Source: JBCCYM01 sp039190005 (GTDB taxonomy: Bacteria; Pseudomonadota; Gammaproteobacteria; UBA12402). From it: a stretch of 23,833 bases of DNA. The stretch spans positions 1-23,833 of the forward strand of contig JBCCYM010000022.1 of assembly GCA_039190005.1 (NCBI GenBank), in the 5' to 3' direction. This document shows positions 1-7,389 of this stretch, piece by piece. Position 1 is the first letter of the stretch. Every line of letters begins with the position of its first letter. A program made the translations under genes and the position numbers. The notes under the pieces were generated by a model that saw only the letters and a list, made by a program, of their open reading frames with translations, did no database searches and was not told the origin of the DNA.

Positions 1-106
1 AACATTTTTTATATTCATTTTAATGGAGTTATTAATGATAACTATGGTCGTAAATAGACAAAAATTTTGCTTTTATACCGATATCTATCGATTTTATGCT
101 ACTTTT

Positions 107-123
107 TTAGGATAATCTCCTAA
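107..123 (+). promoter_or_regulatory. hairpin over the perM ribosome binding site
   Basis: TTAGGA (107-112) and TCCTAA (118-123) are exact reverse complements separated by a 5-base loop, and the stem ends one base before the ATG at 125. The only Shine-Dalgarno-like sequence, AGGA at 109-112, lies inside the 5' arm, so the fold would hide it. The stem is short and AT-rich, so its effect on translation is an inference. Bases 1-106 show no supported gene. Confidence 0.35.
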
Positions 124-124
124 T

Positions 125-1168
125 ATGAATCAAATTACACTAAGACATTTATTATTAACAATAGCGACACTGATTTTTGTTGTGCTGTTATATCTATTAT
201 CACCAATTGTGTTACCGTTATGTTTTAGCATTATTCTTGCTTATATACTGAATCCCTTAGTTAGCTTTATGTGTAAAATTAAAACACCCCGTATAGTAGC
301 CATTACCGTTATTTTTATTTTTGGTTTAATTATATTAGGCGCGATACTTATTGTCTTGATACCACTCTTGGAAAAACAATTATTGATTTTAATTAATAAA
401 ATTCCAGTGATATTAACATGGGTGCAAACTAAATTTAATCTGCATTTGGATATGAATTTCATCAAAAAAGATATTTTTCGCTATTTGCAAACAGGCGGGA
501 ATATGGCAAAGCATGTCTGGTCGACGGTAATGCGTTCGGGTAGAGTGTTTATTGAAGTACTGGCAAATCTGGTGCTTATTCCTGTCATTACGTTTTATAT
601 CCTGCGTGATTGGCAAACATTAACAACAAATTTTATGAAATTGCTGCCACGCGCGAAAAAAGATTATATAGTGGCAATGATAAATGAATGTGGTGAGGTT
701 TTAGCCGCGTTTTTTCGTGGTCAACTATTGGTGATGTTGGGTTTGGGGATACTCTATGCTATCGGCTTAACAATTGTTGGCCTAGATACGGCATTATTAA
801 TTGGTTTTGCCGCCGGTTTATTAAGCATTGTGCCTTATCTGGGATTTATTATTGGGTTTGGTGTTTCTTTAATTGTTGCCGCGATAAAATTTCATACCTG
901 GCAGCATTTATTAGGGGTTTGTATTGTCTTTGCTGTTGGACATATTGCTGAAAGCTATGTCTTACAACCTTCTTTGGTGGGCAATCGCATTGGATTACAT
1001 CCGGTCGCGGTAATATTCGCGATTGCCGCCGGTGGGTTGCTGCTTGGGTTTGTTGGTATTATTATTGCTTTGCCTGTGGCCGCGGTTATTATGGTGTTAT
1101 TGCGCCATCTTATTACCTATTATACCCATACAGCCTATTATAACGCGACTGATGATAAAAAATTATGA
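125..1168 (+). CDS. perM: AI-2E/PerM family membrane transporter
   Basis: This is a 347-residue polytopic inner-membrane protein of the AI-2E transporter (PerM/TqsA/YdiK) family. Two hydrophobic segments open the protein (about residues 8-40 and 58-85). A soluble, more polar stretch follows (about 90-135), then at least four more hydrophobic segments with the glycine-rich C-terminal half typical of the family. The length matches E. coli PerM (about 350 residues). Family members export small molecules or ions, and the substrate here cannot be read from sequence. The stop overlaps the hda start by four bases (ATGA), so it is probably translationally coupled to hda and heads the hda-nagZ-hpt operon. 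A PerM gene near hda is also seen in enteric genomes. The symbol is given on family membership and context; PerM versus another AI-2E paralog is not settled. Confidence 0.85.
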   Translation: MNQITLRHLLLTIATLIFVVLLYLLSPIVLPLCFSIILAYILNPLVSFMCKIKTPRIVAITVIFIFGLIILGAILIVLIPLLEKQLLILINKIPVILTWVQTKFNLHLDMNFIKKDIFRYLQTGGNMAKHVWSTVMRSGRVFIEVLANLVLIPVITFYILRDWQTLTTNFMKLLPRAKKDYIVAMINECGEVLAAFFRGQLLVMLGLGILYAIGLTIVGLDTALLIGFAAGLLSIVPYLGFIIGFGVSLIVAAIKFHTWQHLLGVCIVFAVGHIAESYVLQPSLVGNRIGLHPVAVIFAIAAGGLLLGFVGIIIALPVAAVIMVLLRHLITYYTHTAYYNATDDKKL

Positions 1169-1887
1169 TGCAACAACTTGCATTTAATTTTCATCTCAAC
1201 AAGTTTTCACGTTTTGAAGATTTCTATGGCGATAGTAATAAACAGTTATTAGCTTATTTAAACACATTCATCAGACCCGATAACCACGAGCGTTTTATTT
1301 ATTTATGGGGTAAGCCCGCGGTGGGCAAAACACATCTTTTGCAAGCGTGTTGCCATCAAAGTCATCATGATGGGCGGCGTGTTTTTTATTTATCTTTCAA
1401 TAAGATTGATGATTTTATGCCAGAACTACTTGAGAATGTGGATGCGTTTAGTTTAATCTGCCTTGATGATGTAGATTTATTGAATAAAGTCGCGGATAAA
1501 CATCGGGCCAGAGATTGGGAAATTGCGATTTTTAATCTCTATAATCGTTTACAGGATAATAATGACAGTAAGTTAATTGTTGCTGCTGGCAAACCGGCAA
1601 GACAGCTGGATTTTTCACTTAAAGATTTAACATCTCGATTGCAGTCAGGGGTAGTTTTTGAAGTCAAACCGCTTGCCGAAACAAGCAAGCGTGATGCGCT
1701 CAAAAATTATGCGCAACAGCATGGGTTCGAATTGCCTGGCAAAACAATTGATTTTCTATTACGACATCAGAAGCGTGATATGCAGACATTGATGCAAACC
1801 TTAACCCGTCTGGAGCAGGCATCATTATCTTATCAACGGCGTCTTACGGTGCCTTTTGTTAAAGAAGTTTTAGAAACCTGGAGGTAG
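1165..1887 (+). CDS. hda: Hda, DnaA-related regulator of replication initiation
   Basis: The 240-residue product is an AAA+ protein close to the DnaA ATPase domain. In other gammaproteobacteria Hda binds the DNA-loaded sliding clamp and stimulates hydrolysis of DnaA-bound ATP, preventing re-initiation (RIDA). The N-terminal QLAFNF (residues 4-9) fits the clamp-binding motif that Hda carries there. A Walker A-like GKPAVGKT is at about 49-56, a Walker B LICLDD at about 97-102, and the SRL arginine-finger region at about 157-159. The C-terminus LTVPFVKEVL matches the family end. Two adjacent ATG codons (1165, 1168) are possible; the first overlaps the perM stop. No clear ribosome binding site is present, which fits translational coupling. 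nagZ starts seven bases after the stop. Confidence 0.93.
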   Translation: MMQQLAFNFHLNKFSRFEDFYGDSNKQLLAYLNTFIRPDNHERFIYLWGKPAVGKTHLLQACCHQSHHDGRRVFYLSFNKIDDFMPELLENVDAFSLICLDDVDLLNKVADKHRARDWEIAIFNLYNRLQDNNDSKLIVAAGKPARQLDFSLKDLTSRLQSGVVFEVKPLAETSKRDALKNYAQQHGFELPGKTIDFLLRHQKRDMQTLMQTLTRLEQASLSYQRRLTVPFVKEVLETWR

Positions 1888-1894
1888 TACAATC

Positions 1895-2911
1895 ATGCTT
1901 GGTCCATTAATGATTGATGTAGTAGCTTTGTCATTGACTGATGAAGAAAAATTGTTGCTCAAACATCCGCTGGTAGGTGGTGTGATATTTTTTAAACGCA
2001 ATTATCAGTCACGCGCGCAACTCAACGTGTTGGTAGAACAGATTCGTCAAGTGAATCCGGCTTTGCTTATTGCTGTGGATCAGGAGGGCGGCAGGGTACA
2101 GCGTTTTGTTGATGATTTTACTCGTCTGCCACCGATGGGCGTATTGGGTCAGATTTATGAAAATGACGCCAATCGTGCCGGTTATTTGGCGAAGCAATGC
2201 GCTTGGCTGATGGCTGCCGAGTTATTAGCTTGTGATATTGATTTCAGTTTCGCGCCGGTAGTGGATTTGGATCGTAGCATGAATAATGTTGTCGGGAATC
2301 GATCGTTTAATAAAGCACCTACGGTTGTGATTGAATTGGCGCGACAGTTTATTGACGGGATGCGTGAAGCCGGGATGGCGGCAGTTATCAAGCATTTTCC
2401 GGGTCATGGCTGTGTGAATATTGATTCTCATCTGAGTTTACCAGTGTGTGATTTGACGTTTGAAGATAAAGCGATGAAAGAAAGTATACTGCCGTTTGCC
2501 ACAATCATTAAACAGGGTATTAACGCGGTGATGGTGGCGCATATTCAGTTTTTAAAACTGGATAAGTCTATTGTGAGTTGTTCAAAATTTTGTTTACAAG
2601 ATATTCTCCGCCATCAATTGGGTTTTCACGGCGCCATTTTTACCGATGATATGAATATGGCGGCAGCTGCCAGTGGCGGTGACGCCTTAGGACGTTGTCA
2701 ACAAGCTTTACAAGCTGGCTGTGATATGGTTTTATTATGTAATAATAGACCTGCGGTGTTAGAAGTGATAGATAAATTGCGAGACTGTCGTGATGAAAAG
2801 TCACAACAGCGTTTAGTAAAAATGCGTCATCATCAACGTTATAGCATTGAGCAATTAAGACAAACAGCGCGATGGCGGCAAGCTCATAACGCTATGATGG
2901 AGTTAGTATAG
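1895..2911 (+). CDS. nagZ: beta-N-acetylhexosaminidase NagZ
   Basis: A 338-residue cytoplasmic glycoside hydrolase of family 3. It removes N-acetylglucosamine from anhydromuropeptides and so works in cell-wall recycling. The length matches E. coli NagZ (341). Family signatures are all present: VDQEGGRVQRF at about 61-71, KHFPGHG at about 166-172, the Asp-x-His dyad D177-S-H179 that acts as general acid/base in NagZ, and the nucleophile region FTDDMNM at about 249-255. There is no signal peptide, as expected for a cytoplasmic enzyme. A good GGAGG ribosome binding site lies at 1880-1884, inside the end of hda. In some bacteria NagZ products induce AmpC beta-lactamase, but no such regulator is in this window. 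hpt begins two bases after its stop. Confidence 0.95.
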   Translation: MLGPLMIDVVALSLTDEEKLLLKHPLVGGVIFFKRNYQSRAQLNVLVEQIRQVNPALLIAVDQEGGRVQRFVDDFTRLPPMGVLGQIYENDANRAGYLAKQCAWLMAAELLACDIDFSFAPVVDLDRSMNNVVGNRSFNKAPTVVIELARQFIDGMREAGMAAVIKHFPGHGCVNIDSHLSLPVCDLTFEDKAMKESILPFATIIKQGINAVMVAHIQFLKLDKSIVSCSKFCLQDILRHQLGFHGAIFTDDMNMAAAASGGDALGRCQQALQAGCDMVLLCNNRPAVLEVIDKLRDCRDEKSQQRLVKMRHHQRYSIEQLRQTARWRQAHNAMMELV

Positions 2912-2913
2912 AA

Positions 2914-3474
2914 ATGAATAATGAAAAATATGATGGTATTTTACAACGCGCGGAATTGCTTTACAGTAAAGAAGATATCAATAACGCCTTAGATAAAATA
3001 GCCGAACAGATTACAGCAAAGGTTAAAGGTAAAAATCCGATATTTTTATGTGTGATGAATGGTGGATTAGTTGTGGGAGGACAATTGATGCCGCGTTTGA
3101 ATTTTCCTTTGCGGATAGATTGTATTCAAACATCACGTTATGGGATAGCTACCGAAGGTGGCGATTTTCAATGGCTAAACAAACCATGTTTTGATTTAAA
3201 GCGACAGTGTGTGGTGATTATTGAAGATATTATAGATACCGGCATCACATTGACATTGATAAAAGATTATTGCTTTAAAGTTGGTGCCAGTGAAGTTTAT
3301 GTTACCGCGTTGGTGGATAAGCATGAAAGGCGTGCCCCTAACGGTTTAGCGCAGTTAGATTTTTATACCTTGCCGGTGCCGGATAAATATGTCATTGGTT
3401 GTGGATTAGATTATCAGCATTATTTTCGTAATTTACCGGCTATTTATGCCATGGCCGCGAGTGATACCGTATAA
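2914..3474 (+). CDS. hpt: hypoxanthine/guanine phosphoribosyltransferase
   Basis: A 186-residue purine-salvage enzyme of the type I phosphoribosyltransferase fold. It transfers phosphoribose from PRPP to hypoxanthine or guanine. The PRPP-binding signature VIIEDIIDTGITL is at about residues 101-113. The PPi-loop region VMNGGLVVGGQL is at about 47-58, and the C-terminal YVIGCGLDY at about 158-166 supplies the purine-binding aromatic/aspartate region. The start follows GGAG (2899-2902) and lies just after the nagZ stop, so it is the last gene of the perM-hda-nagZ-hpt unit. Base preference between hypoxanthine and guanine cannot be set from sequence. No canonical U-tract terminator follows; a strong stem-loop is 35 bases downstream. 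Confidence 0.92.
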   Translation: MNNEKYDGILQRAELLYSKEDINNALDKIAEQITAKVKGKNPIFLCVMNGGLVVGGQLMPRLNFPLRIDCIQTSRYGIATEGGDFQWLNKPCFDLKRQCVVIIEDIIDTGITLTLIKDYCFKVGASEVYVTALVDKHERRAPNGLAQLDFYTLPVPDKYVIGCGLDYQHYFRNLPAIYAMAASDTV

Positions 3475-3508
3475 AATAATATAGTAGTGAAGTGGTAATC
3501 ATTCCCCC

Positions 3509-3543
3509 GTCATTCCCGCGCAGAGCCCCTGCGCGGGAATGAC
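3509..3543. repeat. perfect 15-bp stem-loop between convergent hpt and ribH
   Basis: Bases 3509-3523 are the exact reverse complement of 3529-3543, with a 5-base AGCCC loop. The arm begins GTCATTCCCGCGCAG. It is far more GC-rich than its surroundings and sits in the 79-bp gap between two convergent genes. Neither strand has a T-tract after the stem, so it is not a textbook intrinsic terminator, although it could stop or protect transcripts from either side. The ATTCCC...GGGAAT ends resemble dispersed extragenic palindromes such as neisserial dRS3, but the inner length differs. Confidence 0.8.
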
Positions 3544-3553
3544 AAGGGAAAGT

Positions 3554-3994
3554 TTAAACAGACTCTAATCGCTGTTTCATGTTAATCATTGCCATCGCCG
3601 CGTCAACAGCTTCAGCGCCTTTATCACTATGATTACCACCGCTACGAGCGTAGGCTTGCTCACCATTTTCAGTGGTCAGCACGCCGAAAATAACAGGTGT
3701 TTTGTAATCTAATATCAGACGTTGGCAACCATAACTCACTTGCTGGCAAACACTGTCGTAATGACTGGTTTCGCCGCGTATTACCGCGCCCAAAGCAATA
3801 ATGGCATCATAGTTTTGCCGCTCTAAGAGTTGTTGCGCGGCGTATGGAATTTCTATGGCGCCAGGCACGCGTAGAATGGGTATTTGATTTGCTGGCAATT
3901 TATAATGCTCCAGCCGTGTTAACGCGCCTTTTAATAACCTTTCAGTGATGGCTTGGTTAAATTCGCTCATCACCATGGCAAGTTTGATAGACAT
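3554..3994 (-). CDS. ribH: 6,7-dimethyl-8-ribityllumazine synthase
   Basis: A 146-residue lumazine synthase (family usually 150-160). It condenses 5-amino-6-ribitylaminouracil with 3,4-dihydroxy-2-butanone 4-phosphate, the penultimate step of riboflavin synthesis. Visible family marks are the substrate-binding FNQAITERLLKGAL near the N-terminus, VPGAIEIPYAAQQL at about residues 43-56, and the catalytic-histidine region GAVIRGETSHYD at about 69-80. Next come FGVLTTEN at about 103-110 and the NHSDKGAEAVDAA helix at about 121-133. The start has a good AGGAGA ribosome binding site. It is the last gene of the riboswitch-led rib operon and follows ribBA by 14 bases. Confidence 0.95.
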   Translation of the reverse strand: MSIKLAMVMSEFNQAITERLLKGALTRLEHYKLPANQIPILRVPGAIEIPYAAQQLLERQNYDAIIALGAVIRGETSHYDSVCQQVSYGCQRLILDYKTPVIFGVLTTENGEQAYARSGGNHSDKGAEAVDAAMAMINMKQRLESV

Positions 3995-4008
3995 ATGTTC
4001 TCCTCTTA

Positions 4009-5220
4009 TTAGCTTAACAGAATATTATGTTGCCGAAATTTTATTTTGGCTTGTAAATAGTTATGATTATGAGCATTGCTAGCAATTTTCATATTCACTT
4101 GTTCAATGGCAATATCGTATTTTTCCAGCGCGTCCACTTTGTCAGGATTATTGGTCAGTAGTTTTACATCAAATTCCTTATAAAAATGCAGTACTTTTAC
4201 CGCTGAAATATAATCACGTTGATCTTCAGGAAAACCAAGTTCACGATTGGCGGCATAGGTATCAATACTCAGACGATGTTGTAAATCATAAGCGCGAATT
4301 TTTTCTGTCAAGCCGATACCTCTGCCTTCTTGGTCAAGATAGATAAGATAGCCACCTTGTTGTCCAATTTGTGCCAAGGCGTCATGCAGCTGTTGTTGAC
4401 AGTCGCAATGGAGTGAGCCCAGTGTTTCACCGGTAAAACAGGCTGAATGGACTCGGACCAAAGGTTTTTTGCCGCTAGTGTTGCGATGTAAAACGGTGAT
4501 ATTTTTCTGATTGATATGATTGTTAAAAATAGAAATTGTCCAAATACCGGTGTCTTTTAAAGTAATCGTGCTTTCCGCGACCAGTTCAATAATTGGTTCA
4601 TGCCGTAGGCGGTATTGGATTAAATCCGCCATATCTAATTGTGTTAACTGATGTGTTTTAGCAAAATGTTCAATTTGTTCACCTTTGGCGACACTGCCGT
4701 CACTGTTGACTAATTCACATAATACGCCTGCCGGTTTTAATCCAGCTAATTTCATCAGATCAACTGTGCCTTCCGTATGCCCCTGTCGCTTTAATACGCC
4801 TTGCGCGTTGGCAATCAAAGGAAAAACATGGCCAGGGCAGCTTAAATCATCATGACTGCTGTGCTCAGCCATTGCTGTTAAAATAGTATGGGCGCGATCA
4901 GCAGCAGAAATGCCTGTTGTAATACCCTGTTTGGCGCCGATTGGTTTGGTAAACGGTGTGCCAAACTGGCTATTGTTTTCTTGCGGCGCTTGTAGGAGTG
5001 ATAAATCTAAACGTTTAGCCTGTTGTCCGGTCATAGCCAGACAGACAATGCCACTACCATGTTGAATCAGGAAATTGACTTTTTCGGCAGTGGCCATTTC
5101 AGCGGCAAAAATCATATCAGCTTCATTTTCACGATCCTGATTGTCGTGTAGTAAAATAATTTTTCCTTTTTTTAAATCTGAAATGGCTTTTTCAACCCGT
5201 GTTTTATAATTATTTTGCAT
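4009..5220 (-). CDS. ribBA: bifunctional DHBP synthase / GTP cyclohydrolase II
   Basis: The 403-residue fusion supplies both precursors of riboflavin: 3,4-dihydroxy-2-butanone 4-phosphate from ribulose 5-phosphate (N-terminal half) and the pyrimidine from GTP (C-terminal half). In the first domain LLHDNQDRENEADMIFAAE, GITTGISAADR and GHTEGTVDLM are all present. In the second, the zinc-ligand cysteines are in ACFTGETLGSLHCDCQ, followed by DQEGRGIGL, ELGFPEDQRDY and LLTNNPDKV. Both halves therefore look catalytically complete. The reading frame extends 26 codons upstream to 5298, inside ribE. The ATG at 5220 is preferred because it has GAGG seven bases upstream and begins at the family's usual start. 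It overlaps the ribE stop by 11 bases, implying coupling. Confidence 0.94.
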   Translation of the reverse strand: MQNNYKTRVEKAISDLKKGKIILLHDNQDRENEADMIFAAEMATAEKVNFLIQHGSGIVCLAMTGQQAKRLDLSLLQAPQENNSQFGTPFTKPIGAKQGITTGISAADRAHTILTAMAEHSSHDDLSCPGHVFPLIANAQGVLKRQGHTEGTVDLMKLAGLKPAGVLCELVNSDGSVAKGEQIEHFAKTHQLTQLDMADLIQYRLRHEPIIELVAESTITLKDTGIWTISIFNNHINQKNITVLHRNTSGKKPLVRVHSACFTGETLGSLHCDCQQQLHDALAQIGQQGGYLIYLDQEGRGIGLTEKIRAYDLQHRLSIDTYAANRELGFPEDQRDYISAVKVLHFYKEFDVKLLTNNPDKVDALEKYDIAIEQVNMKIASNAHNHNYLQAKIKFRQHNILLS

Positions 5221-5827
5221 GATAGGCCTCGTTATTGTTAATGTATTTAATAATGTATTTGCCCAAAATATCGGTTTCAAGATTGACGTCACGGCCACAT
5301 GTATAAAACCGAGCGATTGTGGTTGACAGGGTATGGGGGATAAAGGTGACGGTGAAATAATGTTTACCAGTTTCTATAATTGTAATACTCATGCCGTCAA
5401 TGGTAATATAGCCTTTATCAACTAAATAAGGGGAAAAGGCTGGATCAATGTTAATCTTGGCGAGATAACAGTCATGTTGATCGCCATTAACTTGTTGCCA
5501 CTTTACAATTTTACCAACAGTATCGACATGACCTTGGACAAAATGACCACCAATACGACTGCTGTGTTTCATGGCGCGCTCTATATTGACGATATCATTG
5601 ATCTTTAAATGTCCAAGATTACTGCGACGCAATGTCTCTGGCACAACATCAAAGCTATAACCGTTATTATCAATATGTGTTACCGTGAGACAAACGCCAT
5701 TAATGGCAATGCTATCGCCTATAGTGACATCATCATATTGTGGTGTATGAATGACGAATCGTTTTTTATCAGCAATAGCTGTCACCGCGTTTATTTTAGC
5801 TGTCCCCTCAACAATACCGGTAAACAT
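5210..5827 (-). CDS. ribE: riboflavin synthase, alpha chain
   Basis: A 205-residue riboflavin synthase that dismutates two lumazine molecules to riboflavin. It shows the two-barrel internal repeat of the family. The first half begins MFTGIVEGTAKI, with NGVCLTV and SRIGGHFVQGHVD. The second half has GYITIDGMSITI and a C-terminal DVNLETDILGKYI. The ATG at 5827 is chosen over an upstream in-frame start at 5866 because MFTGIVE is the universal family start. A perfect AAGGAG lies upstream, within the last codons of ribD, and ATG and the ribD stop share a base (TAATG). In E. coli this gene is called ribC; ribE follows Bacillus usage. Confidence 0.95.
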   Translation of the reverse strand: MFTGIVEGTAKINAVTAIADKKRFVIHTPQYDDVTIGDSIAINGVCLTVTHIDNNGYSFDVVPETLRRSNLGHLKINDIVNIERAMKHSSRIGGHFVQGHVDTVGKIVKWQQVNGDQHDCYLAKINIDPAFSPYLVDKGYITIDGMSITIIETGKHYFTVTFIPHTLSTTIARFYTCGRDVNLETDILGKYIIKYINNNEAYHAK

Positions 5828-6936
5828 TAACAATACTCCTTGCTTAATAATGTGGTGTAATGCCAATCTTTGCCAATTAATTCACAGTCTATACGCGCTA
5901 ATTTCTTTTTTTGTTGCCACGGACCAATGATGACTGGCGCTAAATAGCATTGGCATTCATTGATAAGATTAGCGGCAAAAAAACAATGATGCGTACGTTT
6001 GCCACCTTCGACTAAAATAGAGGTCATGCCGCGTTTTGCTAAAATCTGGAGTAAGGCGTTTAGATCAATTTGTTGTTTAAGTATTGGATGATCTGACGCG
6101 GCGGTTGTTGTCAGTGTTAGCACTTCCACGCCATTTTTCTCTACAATTTTTCGCCAGGTTTTATCAACATCTGTGGTGGTGACTACTGTTGTTTTAACCG
6201 GGCTGTCGGGTTGGAGTAACGTTAAGTCTAAAGGTAATTTTCCATGTCGCGATAAAATAATAGCTTGTGGCTGGCGGATTGGATGCACATCGGCTAAACG
6301 TACTGATAATCGCGGATTATCAGTAATTGCTGTGCCGGCGCCGATAACAAGGGCGTCAACACGATTGCGCAATTGATGGACTTTAATTTGTGACTCTAAT
6401 GAAGATATTTGCCGGTCATCATGATGATTAACCTGCATTGAACCATCAAGTGACATGGCCCATTTCGCAATAACCCAAGGGCGTTGGTGACGGTGATAAT
6501 AAAAATAATCGCGGTTAAGATGTTTATTGTCGCTGTCACACAATCCGACTTCCACCTCAATACCTGATTGCTCTAATCGCGCGATACTTTTGCCGTTCAC
6601 TTTAGGGTTTGGATCAATTGAAGCAATATAAATTTTTTTAATACCGCTATTCATCACATGGTTAATGCAGGGTGGGGTGCGGCCGTAATGGCAGCAGGGT
6701 TCTAAGGTGAGATAAAGCGTCGCGCCTCGCGCTTGTGTGCCAGCTTGCGCTAGCGCCATCACTTCCGCGTGCGCTTGACCTGCCGCTTGATGCCAACTTT
6801 CAGCAATAATCTGTTCATTTTTTACAATCACACAGCCAACGGCAGGGTTGGGTGATACGGTGTTTTTCCCGCGCGCGGCCAGTTCGATCGCGTGGCGCAT
6901 TATTTTCCGACGGTTTTTTTCTATTGTACTCACCAT
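5827..6936 (-). CDS. ribD: bifunctional deaminase/reductase RibD
   Basis: A 369-residue enzyme for the second and third steps of riboflavin synthesis. The N-terminal deaminase domain has the zinc motif HAEV at about residues 56-59 and PCCHYGRTPPC at about 80-90. The C-terminal half (from about 155) is the NADPH-dependent reductase, with MSLDGSMQ, VDALVIGAGTAITDNPRLSVR and SILVEGGKR. The length equals E. coli RibD (367). The start at 6936 has no clear ribosome binding site. A second ATG at 6900, preceded by GGA eight to ten bases upstream, is an alternative and would remove 12 residues. This is the first gene after the FMN riboswitch leader. Confidence 0.94.
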   Translation of the reverse strand: MVSTIEKNRRKIMRHAIELAARGKNTVSPNPAVGCVIVKNEQIIAESWHQAAGQAHAEVMALAQAGTQARGATLYLTLEPCCHYGRTPPCINHVMNSGIKKIYIASIDPNPKVNGKSIARLEQSGIEVEVGLCDSDNKHLNRDYFYYHRHQRPWVIAKWAMSLDGSMQVNHHDDRQISSLESQIKVHQLRNRVDALVIGAGTAITDNPRLSVRLADVHPIRQPQAIILSRHGKLPLDLTLLQPDSPVKTTVVTTTDVDKTWRKIVEKNGVEVLTLTTTAASDHPILKQQIDLNALLQILAKRGMTSILVEGGKRTHHCFFAANLINECQCYLAPVIIGPWQQKKKLARIDCELIGKDWHYTTLLSKEYC

Positions 6937-6974
6937 AAAAGCGATTTTTAAGTTAAACTTAAGTCGGAGAACGC

Positions 6975-7060
6975 GATGAGAGAAAGTAAGTCAATAAAAA
7001 ATATTGTTTACAAAAGAGATGCCGTTGGCGATTTTACTTTACCAACAGCGCTAGTTTTTT
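6975..7060 (-). promoter_or_regulatory. expression platform of the rib riboswitch
   Basis: This leader segment lies between the FMN aptamer and ribD. It holds an 8-bp hairpin (7042-7049 with 7021-7028, one G-U pair) followed, after five bases, by only four T residues. That is at best a weak terminator. Further on, the RNA copy of 6984-6975 reads UUCUCUCAUC and is perfectly complementary to GAUGAGAGAA at the aptamer's 3' edge (7074-7065). The two structures suggest a switchable leader. Whether control is at termination or translation is not decided by the sequence. Confidence 0.5.
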
Positions 7061-7217
7061 TATCTTCTCTCATCCGGACTTTAACCGTCGGCTCTGGACT
7101 GACACCAGATCTGCTGACCTTTTCTGCTTAAGAAAAGCGCTCGCGGGCTAATCAACGTACTATAAATTATCGCGTTGAAACACCGCCGGTTAGGACTTTC
7201 ACCCATCCCCGAAGATA
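7061..7217 (-). promoter_or_regulatory. FMN riboswitch (RFN element)
   Basis: Read on the minus strand, the segment carries the conserved FMN aptamer blocks in order. ATCTTCGGGG and GGTGAAAGTCC come first, then ACCGGCGGT, AGCCCGCGAGC, GGTCAGCAGATCTGGTG, TCCAGAGCCGACGGTTA and AGTCCGGATG with a closing GAGAAGATA. The first and last blocks pair as helix P1. It lies directly upstream of the rib operon, as FMN riboswitches do. FMN binding normally lowers expression of the downstream rib genes. Confidence 0.97.
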
Positions 7218-7223
7218 ATCGTG

Positions 7224-7252
7224 ATCATATCAAATGATGAATATTTTGTCCA
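7224..7252 (-). promoter_or_regulatory. sigma-70 promoter of the rib operon
   Basis: On the minus strand, TGGACA (7252-7247) is followed after exactly 17 bases by TATGAT (7229-7224). These match the -35 and -10 consensus at five of six positions each. Transcription would start near 7217, at the first base pairs of the riboswitch, so the RNA would begin with the aptamer. Confidence 0.6.
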
Positions 7253-7268
7253 ATTATATTTTGCTAAT

Positions 7269-7389
7269 TTAACCTAAAAACCGCGGTTGATCGTCAAGCG
7301 AGAGCGCGACCCTTCGACAGGCTCAGGGCAAGTAGGCTTAGGGACTACCCTTCGACAGGCTCAGGGACCACTGTGGTTTTTAGGTTTAA
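7269..7389. repeat. 121-bp palindromic element with inverted ends
   Basis: The ends are near-perfect inverted repeats. TTAACCTAAAAACC (7269-7282) pairs with GGTTTTTAGGTTTAA (7375-7389), with one extra base on the right. TTAA stands at both edges. Inside are two direct copies of a 19-bp palindrome. There is no coding capacity, and the element lies between the rib promoter and the methyltransferase gene at 7487. A 44-bp element with the same kind of ends is at 23681-23724. It looks like a non-autonomous repeat or a MITE-like sequence. No transposase is present in the window to assign it to a family. Confidence 0.6.
7310..7366. repeat. two direct copies of a 19-bp palindrome
   Basis: CCCTTCGACAGGCTCAGGG occurs at 7310-7328 and again, identically, at 7348-7366, a period of 38 bases. 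Each copy has complementary CCCT/AGGG ends and can form a small hairpin. Between them AGGCTTAGGGACTAC (from 7334) resembles the end of the second copy (AGGCTCAGGGACCAC), suggesting a partly degraded repeat. The copies are more GC-rich than the surroundings. Confidence 0.75.

Noticed and set aside
1..18. Possible start of a minus-strand gene running off the left edge
   Set aside because: Only six codons are present, without a ribosome binding site, so nothing can be supported.
5221..5298. A longer ribBA start adding 26 residues
   Set aside because: The extension lies wholly inside ribE and has no family similarity; ATG 5220 has a ribosome binding site and matches the usual N-terminus.
5828..5866. 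A longer ribE start adding 13 residues
   Set aside because: MFTGIVEG at 5827 is the standard start and has AAGGAG upstream; the longer form would overlap ribD by 40 bases.
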